Assembly (NCBI GenBank): GCA_009823395.1
Contig: CM020510.1
Location: 392,001-456,000, forward strand
Source of the DNA: Thamnaconus septentrionalis
Lineage: Eukaryota > Chordata > Actinopteri > Tetraodontiformes > Monacanthidae
DNA length: 64,000 nucleotides
Reading direction: 5' to 3'
Shown: positions 56,346 to 64,000 of the stretch, in pieces
Layout: the number at the start of each line of letters is the position of its first letter
How positions within the stretch are numbered: the first letter of the stretch is position 1
Notes under the pieces: generated by a model
The model's input: only the letters and a program-made list of their open reading frames with translations
What the model was told of the DNA's origin: nothing
Databases searched by the model: none
Made by a program: the position numbers and the translations under genes

Positions 56346-56691
56346 GCTAAGCAACCCTTTGGGACAGGGTGAGATGCCCGGGCTCACAGCTGCTCTGCTG
56401 AAGACACAAACTGTGGATCTGCAACACCTGGTCCATTCTGCAGGACCAACCCTCAGTGACCACCAGACTGTGGGACGTGTGCTGGGCCTCCACTCAAACA
56501 GGATGGCTGAGAATCTGCTCCAGCTGTGGAGCAATAATAATCTCCTGGAGGGAGAGAAGGCTCCTCGTTCAACTGGACTCTGGGACACAGCCGGATACCA
56601 TGGACCCTTTCCCTGTGTTGAGACAGAAGTCGCTGTTAAAAAGGTGCTTATTTTTCGGTTTCTTTCTGTAAATAAAATGTGGTTGTAAAAA

Positions 56692-56834
56692 TCTTCTTCT
56701 TCTTCTTCTTCTTCTTCTTCTTCTTCTTCTTCTTCTTCTTCTTCTTCTTCTTCTTCTTCTTCTTCTTCTTCTTCTTCTTCTTCTTCTTCTTCTTCTTCTT
56801 CTTCTTCTTCTTCTTCTTCTTCTTCTTCTTCTTC
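56692..56834. repeat. (CTT)n tract of about 143 bp
   Basis: Pure CTT units downstream of the LINE relic and upstream of tmem25. It is a polypyrimidine mirror tract, the counterpart of the GAA tract at 24952. Confidence 0.97.
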
Positions 56835-57059
56835 CAGTGCCTCTTCTTCTTTATTCCTCTTCCATCCATCCCAGAAGAACTCAAGCTGCGGTTGTCTCGC
56901 TGCAGCGCCCTCCAGCGGTGGCTGACATACAGTGACTGCAGTCGTCTGTCAGATGGGCCTTGTCCGCTGCCGTAGTAACTTAGCGTGAGTATCGGTGAGG
57001 CGCTGAGTCAGTCAGACTCCTGCTCCACCTCCCCCTTCTTCACCTCCTCTTTCTCCTCC

Positions 57060-57154
57060 TTCACCTCCATCAGCATCACTCAGCACTTCCGGTGCCTCCG
57101 CCGCTATGGCGCCTCGGCAGGTGGAAACACTGCAGCATCTGTCCAGCAGCTGAG
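57060..57154 (+). promoter_or_regulatory. tmem25: tmem25 promoter and non-coding first exon with a short uORF
   Basis: An inverted ETS site ACTTCCGGT (57085-57093) lies in a CpG-rich patch. The putative exon ends CTGAG|GTAACA (57154/57155). It contains an upstream ATG at 57106 in good context (GCTATGG) that opens a 15-codon frame ([15 protein letters not shown]) and stops just before the donor. The next exon starts after TTTTGGCAG at about 57724, 42 bases before the main start codon. Confidence 0.6.
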
Positions 57155-57273
57155 GTAACACCGAGCGCGTGCACGTCGTGTGAGTGTGTGTGTGCGCGAG
57201 CGTGTGCCTGCGCGTATACTGGAATGCACGCACTTGCGTCAAAATACCCGCACGGAATTCATGCGTTGTTTCT

Positions 57274-57278
<5 letters not shown>

Positions 57279-57324
<46 letters not shown>

Positions 57325-57375
57325 CTGCGGTTTGCTGATTGTCAGCATCATCCATGGAGAAGACATCACTCGCTG

Positions 57376-57434
<59 letters not shown>
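57279..57434. repeat. Two (TG)n microsatellites in tmem25 intron 1
   Basis: TG runs at 57279-57321 and 57378-57434, separated by 56 bases of unique sequence. Confidence 0.95.
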
Positions 57435-57435
<1 letters not shown>

Positions 57436-57765
57436 AGCGACAGACGCAGTGGCACAATGTCAGTCGGTTGTTTCTTCTGTTCGTTCATCAGTTTAATTCA
57501 AGCAGGATCGAACCACCGAAAAGTGTTCGCTCCCACGCCCCCTAAACGCACCACAGCTGTGTGTAGAAGTGTTGTTGTAGTTGTGTCTTGGAGATGCGCT
57601 GTGAAAATCGCTAAAAACCTAAAAAACAAAAAACAAAAAACATGTTGATGTAAAATCATTAAAATGCTTCACTGTGGACAAACAAAGTGATGGAATTGTT
57701 GACATGGTCTTTTCTTTTGGCAGGTAGATGTGCAGGAGTTGCAGCCTGTCGCCTGTGGGGGCAGT

Positions 57766-60700
57766 ATGAAGCTGTATGTGTGTCTCAGCTGTTGGCCGTC
57801 AGGCTCCACTGTTGTGTTGTTTCACACACTGGCCTTGTGGACAGGTAGGACCTGCAGCAGCTACACTGTCTCTGGTTAATCAACAGTATGTTAAGATTTT
57901 ACCAATGTAAAAATCATAAATCAGGCCAAATATTCCACGTTGGACCTTTAAGGGTCCATATATTTAAAAACAAACAAACATTTGCATGCATGTATTTCCA
58001 TGGGTTAGGGTTTGGACCCTAATCCGAGGCTGAAGGGTGAATCGCTGTTAGTTGCTTCTTTTCTTTCTTCACAGGTTCAGTCAAACCATCGTCCAAAGTT
58101 GATCTTCTGCACCTGGCAGCTGTGACCCTGCAGGAGAACATCACCTACTGGTTCCAGTGCCAAGCAGACGGCTGGGACACCAGCGGCCCGCTGCTCCTCA
58201 CCTGGTACCTTAACGGGGACCAGCAGGGCGCGCCTCCTGAGAGGTGCTTTGTGGGGTCTCACCAGCAGGAGTTGGAAGCCACCAGACCAGCCACACGTTG
58301 CAACAGCAGCTTCTCTCTGCAGGCCAGCAGGTGGCACCGCCAGCTGACGTGTGTCGCATCACATCCCAGGACAGGAGAGAAGCACAACAGCACGATCGTC
58401 CTGGATGTCCACTGTGGGTCCACTGTCAATCACTGCAAATGAGCTGAGAAAGAGGAGAAAGCAATACTGTGAAGTGGGAAGAAGCTTTGTAGGCTAGCTA
58501 GCTTTAGCATTTTCTGAGCAGAGTTATTGAACATTTAAAATAAGAACTGAAAGGTCCAGTGTGTAATATTTGGCCTTATTATTTTTATATTGGTAAAATC
58601 TTAACATGCAGCCCATAAATACAGTAATAACAGTGTGTACACACAGTACAACAGTCATGTGGTTTTCCTCTCCTTGAATGAATGGTTCTCATACATTTTT
58701 TTTTATATATATGAGAATCTCCATGGACCAGTCAGGGTCCCAGTGCTCCCAGGTAGCTGCCATCTTGCACCAATATATTTCTAAGGAAGCCTGGTGTGGA
58801 CAATCCAGCTGCCTGACAGCAGAGCGTTTGGTATTTAGGCTGAACAATAGGGGGCGCCCTCAAATAAACCCACCAAGAAGAAGAAGAAAGGTGTCCAGGT
58901 TTGGGTGCACAGGACCACTGTAGTTCACTGGCACTGAAATACACTGCAGTCTAAAATTCCACCACTGGCTGTTGTTGTTTCCTCTTCAAAATCTCCAAAT
59001 ATTCCACACTGGACCTTTCATTTTGTAATTGGTCAAATGTTTCTGTTTTTATTTTTGCAGTGTTGTTCCTTGAATGTCCCGGGTCTTGTGTGTAACATCC
59101 AACCCTGTGAGCGCTACTGCTACTGTTGGTACCCAGTGTCATGCAGTGTTTCCTCCTCTCCTGCCAGTGAAGCCAGAGACCCTCACAGTGAGTCTCCACC
59201 CCAGGGAGTCCTTCCCTCCGGGACTCTTCCTGCTCCTCCTGGCTCTGGTACCGTCCAACCCGCCCGCCACCATCACCTTCACCGACCCGTCGGGCCACCT
59301 GGTGGCCAACGCCTCCGGTTTCTTCACCTCTTCGGAGAGTCACCCCTGGTTGACCAATCACACGCTGAGGATCATGCTGAGCGGCCTATCAGGGGAGGTG
59401 TCGGGGAACGGCAGCAGTGGGGGGGCAGTGCAGAGGAACCTCTCACTGGCAGGTCAGTCATGACCACAGTACCAATACTCTGTTCCTGTACTTCAGTAGA
59501 TTTTTCAGGTATCTGTACTTTACTTGAGTATTTCTTTTTCAGGCAACTTTGTACTTTTTCCTCCATTAATTTGTACACAAATATCTGTACTTTCTACTTC
59601 TTACATTGGAAAAACACGCTCGTTTAAAAAGTTTTTTCCAAGATGCAAATTCCATTGAAAGTAATTTGTTGTTGTTGCTTTAAGTGGAGCCGTTTGCACT
59701 CTGCTGTTGTGTAGTTCAGTATGAAAGTGGATATTTTAGAGGGAGATTATTTTTCAGTCCCTCAGCTTTGGGGGTCACTGTGTTCAGTTCAGTCCCGATG
59801 ATTCCGTCACAACTTTTACATTTTGGCAAAATGATCAATAAATGTATTGTTAATGGCAAAAAACATCAGGATTTTTACTTTTTACTGAAGTACAGAATGT
59901 GAATACTTTTGCCACCTTTGGTTATTACAATATGATGATGATGAAGATGATGATGATGATGATGACATTACTGGGATCTGGCCTCAGTCCAGCTGTTGTC
60001 CTTATCTTCATCTGAACCGCACCGGGAACAAACTGTCCTGCTGATCCTTCACTGCTTCCTATTGGTCAGCAGAGTTCCTGCAGTCTCGTGTGGACGTTCC
60101 GATGCTTGGAATAGTTACTGGAGGAGTCATGGCCTTCATGGCCCTCCTCATCCTCAGTCTGATCGTACTCTGCCTCATGCAGAAAAACACCATCAAGACG
60201 TTTGGTAAGATCACTGCGGCTTTTGGCACCAGAAAGTTCAACAACATTCTCATGTGCTGTTTACACCAATGCTCAATTCTCAAATATGATGCACGACCTT
60301 TTACATTGTGTTACAGATGAGCCAGTGGAGATTCTGATGACCAAGAAAAGGTCATTGAACAATGGATTCATCGTCTATTTTACTGCTGAACTGGATGATT
60401 AACTGTTGTAAGATTGTCAACAGCTGCCTGGGTAGAGAGGAGAATGACCGGGGAGGAAACACTGCAACCATGGCCCTCAGTGGCAATGAGCGACTGGAGT
60501 CGTGCTGAATGGGTTTCACATCAGATCACGACGTCTCTTGGCAGATGAAACGCTGCAGTTTTGGCTTTTAGTGGAAAATTGTTTTTTCTTTGGAAAAGCA
60601 TTTTTCTCCATTAGAGCGCAATGCAAAAATCAAGGCCTCTAAAACGGCCGACAGGTCGACTTCCGACCTGAAACGTGGTTCATAATGTTGGAGGTGCTGC

Positions 60701-62173
60701 TCACTGTCCTTTGCATTGCAGGAAGTGGTACTAAAACATGTTCTCTGCTCAGTGACTCGGCCAATCAGGAGGCTGAGAAGGTTGTGAGGAGCAACATTAC
60801 CCGAGAGAACATGTCCTTACCATCCAACATGCAGCTTCACGACCTCAACGCACTGAGGAAAGGTGAGAGGTCACGTGGCTGGAAGAGCCGGTCGCACCTC
60901 CTTCTCAGCTGCAGAGGCTCAGTGCATGAAAAACACAAACAAATATATGAAGGATTTATTCACAGCAAGTGGAACTAAAAAGTGTCTTGAATTTTCAGTA
61001 AGTTTGTGAATTGGTGACATCTGTTGAAAAGAGTTTGTTACAAAAACACTGAATTCTATATTTACTTATTTTACTTATTGCTCAAAAGTTTCTACAAAGG
61101 AATAAAACACTCACTTACATTTCTGTTAATTAAAGTATTTCACTTCTTTTAGATTCATTTGATAAAGTGGCATGATGTGAGGGAGAAGGTTGGAGTCCAA
61201 CACGCTGGTGTGATCAGATGCTTGTCTTGTTTCTCTCTGTACATCACTGGTGGAAGCCCAAGAAGCTGCTCAGCAGAAGAGCGTGGAGGAGAGAACCAAA
61301 GAAGAAGAGGAAGATCTCTCTGTCGCCTACGCTGCCAGAGGTCAGACTGTCTTTTCATCCCCCACATTTACTCACACTTCAGTTGACAGACTGACAGACA
61401 GCAGAGAGAAGCCTGGGACAGTTTCCACAGGGGATGCACCCATATCCATACTGGTATTGGTACCGATACTGGTATTGATATCCATACTGGTATTGGTATC
61501 CACACTGGTATTGGTACCGATACTGGTATGGGCACCCATATAGGAACCCATAAAAAGCAAAAAAAAACAAACATGTTTGCTAACAGGTTAGCCACCTTAG
61601 CTCCTTAGACCCACATGTTACCATTCATAGGTTCTGAGGTTGTTCGAGGTTTCAGTTTGGGTGGAGCATCAGAAAACAAAACTGGTATGAATAAACAATC
61701 CTAGGCATACCAGTATGGGGTATGGGTATCGATACCAGGATGATACTGATATTGAGTACTTTAATTTTACTCGTAAAATATGTGTCGATACTATGACACT
61801 GATACCAGTTGTATGGAGGACAATTGATTGAACTGTGTTGCAGTGAAACTTGTTCTAGAAAAACCTGTTGAGAGGATTGTTGTTCAAATAACACATGTGA
61901 GCACAACATCTGCGGGAAAACTAAATCAAAGTAGCTACATAATGTGTACTGGCCTTATGAAGTACTCAGTATCGGTATGGGTGAGTACTGAAATGCAGGT
62001 GCTGGTACTCTACTGGTTCTGAAAAATAAAGTGTCCCTGGTGCCTCGTCCTAGTTTCCTCCCAGTGTGTTCAGGCTGCTGTTACTCTGATGTCCACCAGG
62101 GTTCGCCAGGTATCCGATGGTGGGCTTCATCTACAGAGTCAAGAGTACCAGCAGCGAGGAGATCTGGCTCTGA
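57766..62173 (+). CDS. tmem25: Transmembrane protein 25, Ig-domain type I membrane protein (7 coding exons)
   Basis: In mammals TMEM25 is a neuronal endosomal/lysosomal protein reported to limit NMDA-receptor signalling. Coding exons are 57766-57844, 58075-58413, 59168-59452, 60073-60204, 60722-60862, 61257-61340 (or from 61263) and 62100-62173. They give 377 aa (human 366), all joined in frame. The order is signal peptide (MKLYVCLSCWPSGSTVVLFH); an Ig domain with the Cys pair WFQCQADG and LTCVASH and an NSS glycosylation site; a second Ig-like domain without that pair (PWLTNHTLRIM); a membrane helix (LLILSLIVLCLM); and a cytoplasmic part with TRENMSLPSNMQLHDLNAL and the C-terminus GFIYRVKSTSSEEIWL. 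The last two match human TMEM25 closely. The Glu-rich exon 6 is poorly conserved. A possible polyadenylation signal AATAAA lies at 62601-62606. Confidence 0.94.
57880..57953. mobile_element. MITE terminal fragment
   Basis: TATGTTAAGATTTTACCAAT and then CAAATATTCCACGTTGGACC are the reverse complement of the left end of the element at 58550-59018. Only one terminus is present. It is in tmem25 intron 2. Confidence 0.75.
58550..59018. mobile_element. Full-length MITE in a tmem25 intron
   Basis: 469 bp bounded by inverted repeats AAAGGTCCAGTGTGTAATAT (from 58550) and, in inverse sense, AAAGGTCCAGTGTGGAATAT (ending 59018). The first 24 bases differ at one position. There is no coding capacity. Related pieces lie at 45650-45760, 51130-51300 and 57880-57953. 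The AGGTCCAGTGTG ends are common in teleost genomes. Confidence 0.85.
61440..61540. repeat. TGGTATTGGTACC-type minisatellite
   Basis: CCATACTGGTATTGGTACCG units repeated about five times between tmem25 exons 6 and 7. Related GATACC/GGTATC motifs are scattered to about 62000. Confidence 0.85.
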
Positions 62174-63865
62174 CCAGCACAGACCTTCACCACCATCCAC
62201 CTGCATGCAAAACCACCTCTGACCTCGTCGGTGATGGTTTCGCACTGTGGACCCAACTACAGAATCTGCCCAGTAGGGGGCAGCAGAGCGTCCCCTCAGT
62301 CAGTGGTGATGGTAAGGGAACAATAGGACGCATCTCTCTCAACATTGTCGTTTCTGTGCTAACGCCCCCTAGAGGAGACATGCTTGAACTTCACATTATT
62401 GGGACGCAGTCATAACGCAATGATTCAAGGAAGTCCAACAACAACTGACGATTACCAGATAGTGATCTGATATGTATTTAAAAATATGCATCTCTTTTAC
62501 TTTGTGTACTGTTTATTTTAATGAGTTGTGCATATTGTACTTAAAAAACACGTCATAACTAATGATGTAGTTTTTTTTGCCACTCACCAGGGGGCGGTGT
62601 AATAAAACCATTAAACAGCAAGAGAAACTTTACTCTGACTTGTGAGGGAAACATGTTGCTGGTGTGGAATGTAGGTTGCATGTGTTGATTGTATGTATGT
62701 ATATAAAATGGCTGTAAGAAAGACAACATTAAAATGAACTACAGTCAATTCTGTGCTGCTGTTTCATTGGCTCTCAGCTGCCAGGGGAATCTGAGGCACT
62801 GTATCAACTATTATATTATATTATATTATATTATATTGCAACAAACACTGGTGCTGTTGTTCAGCTTTGGGTTGTGCAACAGCAAAAAGAAGTTGTGTAA
62901 TTTGGAAACATGCTGTAAAATGTTGCTGTTGCGTTACAGAAATAAGCAGGTGCAAGGGACAGAAATGCAGGCGTGCTTCAGTGTGTGTGTGTGTGTGTGT
63001 GTGTGCGTGTGTGTGTGTGTTTGTGAACCAGGTGTTAGAGTGAGGTCACAGCTTTTTGTGGCTTTTGTTCAAACAGGAAGCAGCAGAGTCGATGTGGCTC
63101 TGGGTTTTTGCTGCTCTGTTTAGAAAACACAGCTCGTATCAGAACTTTAACAATTAACAGTTTTTTTTATGACACATGTTTGACACTTTTTCAAGCCTCT
63201 GTGTTGCTCTGTGCCGCTGAAGCTCTGTGGAATGAGACTTTTTAAAACATGTTGAGGTTGTTTGAGTTCAACACCGGAACCTCCAGCAGCTCAGTGTAGA
63301 AGTTCTCTCACAACGTCTTTATCAACAAGTTTGATGAGACTTCTGTCCTCTCAGTACAACAAGAGAGCAGTTTTAAATATAATAAACTGAGTTCTATCAG
63401 ATGCACTGGGACAAAGCAGTAGTTTGCAGGTGGTAGATTGTAAAATATCTCAGGGTGTATTTCAGTTTATTTTGATTAAAATAACCTCAAGTGTGTGAGA
63501 TTTGCTCTTTGCTACATATTTGCAGTACATTTTAACAAAGCCTGTGTCTGCTGCATCATTTCATAAAACACATTATTTTTCATTAGTTTTAGCTTGTGAA
63601 CTGTTTCCACAAAAAACACGTTTTGCTTGTCGTCTCACAGTGACATTAAAGTCTCGTCTTATTTAGCTTCCATTTTTCTCTTCACGAGAGCCTCCGTCAC
63701 ATCTTCAGTGAACTGAGTTCAGCTGGGAAGAGGAGTTGAGTGAAATGGTGGCTGATGACGGCTGAGAGAAAATGGAGTCCTTCCTGTCGTTTGGCTGCGA
63801 GTTCATCACTTCCTTCAACTGTGTCAGTGAATCATTCGAGTCCAAGCCAGTGAAGCAGTCAGACC
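62174..63865. other. tmem25 3' UTR and intergenic stretch
   Basis: Contains an AATAAA at 62601, an ATTAAA near 62728, a (TATTA)n run at about 62808-62836 and a (TG)n tract at 62981-63021. No further gene is recognised up to the putative exon at 63866. Confidence 0.6.
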
Positions 63866-63940
63866 ATGAGGAGCCTGGCAGCGCCACCTGTTTCCCTGCT
63901 GCTGCTGCTGCTGCTGCTGCCGCTTGGCGTGATGACAGGT
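63866..63940 (+). CDS. Putative first coding exon (signal peptide) of a gene leaving the window
   Basis: ATG at 63866 (context ACCATGA) opens [20 protein letters not shown] and then GVMT, a textbook signal peptide with an eight-leucine core encoded mostly by CTG. It is followed by a G|GTACAC donor at 63941 in phase 1, which is the usual phase after the signal exon of immunoglobulin-superfamily and other secreted or type I proteins. The human neighbourhood of TMEM25 contains several such genes (the MPZL, SCN-beta and CD3 groups). This one exon cannot decide which, if any, it is. Partial at the 3' side. Confidence 0.45.
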
Positions 63941-64000
63941 ACACAGAAATCCAAACCAATATCCCATCAATCAATGACTTTTAATGATGAAGGAACTCTT

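Noticed and set aside
56648..56975. Open frames over the CTT tract at 56692-56834
   Set aside because: Simple-repeat translation only, with no start context, splice evidence or recognisable protein.
60317..60350. Candidate 34-nt tmem25 exon (DEPVEILMTKK) between 60204 and 60722
   Set aside because: It has AG and GT borders, but including it shifts the frame and brings a stop shortly into the next exon. Direct joining of 60204 to 60722 stays in frame and matches TMEM25.

Overview
The window is vertebrate nuclear DNA, almost certainly from a teleost fish. Six protein-coding genes can be recognised by spliced reading. Their introns are compact, the smallest being 79 bp. Their human orthologues all lie on chromosome 11q. 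The interspersed repeats are of fish type: Tc1, hAT-like MITEs, DIRS, and LINE 3' tails of the form 'taatttcccca..gggattaataaag'. Dinucleotide and trinucleotide microsatellites are dense throughout. I cannot name the species.

Layout. (1) 1-2430: no recognised gene; a GC-rich promoter-like patch near 770-900 and a degenerate BEL/Pao-like fragment. (2) 2431-10180, minus: slc35f2, eight coding exons; a Tc1 relic lies in its first intron. (3) 11107-15770, plus: rps3 with a TATA/5'TOP promoter. It hosts three copies of the U15 (SNORD15) box C/D snoRNA, two of them nearly identical and the third in an intron of the 3' untranslated region. (4) 17523-20099, plus: vstm5. (5) 21038-26682, minus: med17, twelve coding exons, convergent with vstm5. 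(6) 26700-30300: intergenic, with a long GA tract, a head-to-head telomere-like repeat, two RFX-type X-boxes and a hAT-like element that abuts the next gene. (7) about 30322-52201, plus: sik3, 25 exons over 22 kb. Its introns carry a TIR element, a gutted DIRS retrotransposon and a CATC minisatellite. (8) 52202-57060: probable sik3 3' UTR, a LINE relic and a CTT tract. (9) 57060-62173, plus: tmem25, with an untranslated first exon and seven coding exons. (10) 63866-63940: a putative signal-peptide first exon of a gene running off the window.

The genes do not form a functional pathway. They are housekeeping genes (rps3 with its snoRNAs, med17), a kinase (sik3), a transporter (slc35f2) and two neuronal immunoglobulin-superfamily membrane proteins (vstm5, tmem25), held together by ancient linkage. 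All exon joins given were checked by hand for GT/AG borders, reading-frame continuity and resemblance to the remembered human protein. No alignment was run. I found no new biological system. The most notable items are the triple U15 arrangement in rps3, the reading-frame conflict in sik3 exon 1, and the purine tract that fills most of a short med17 intron.
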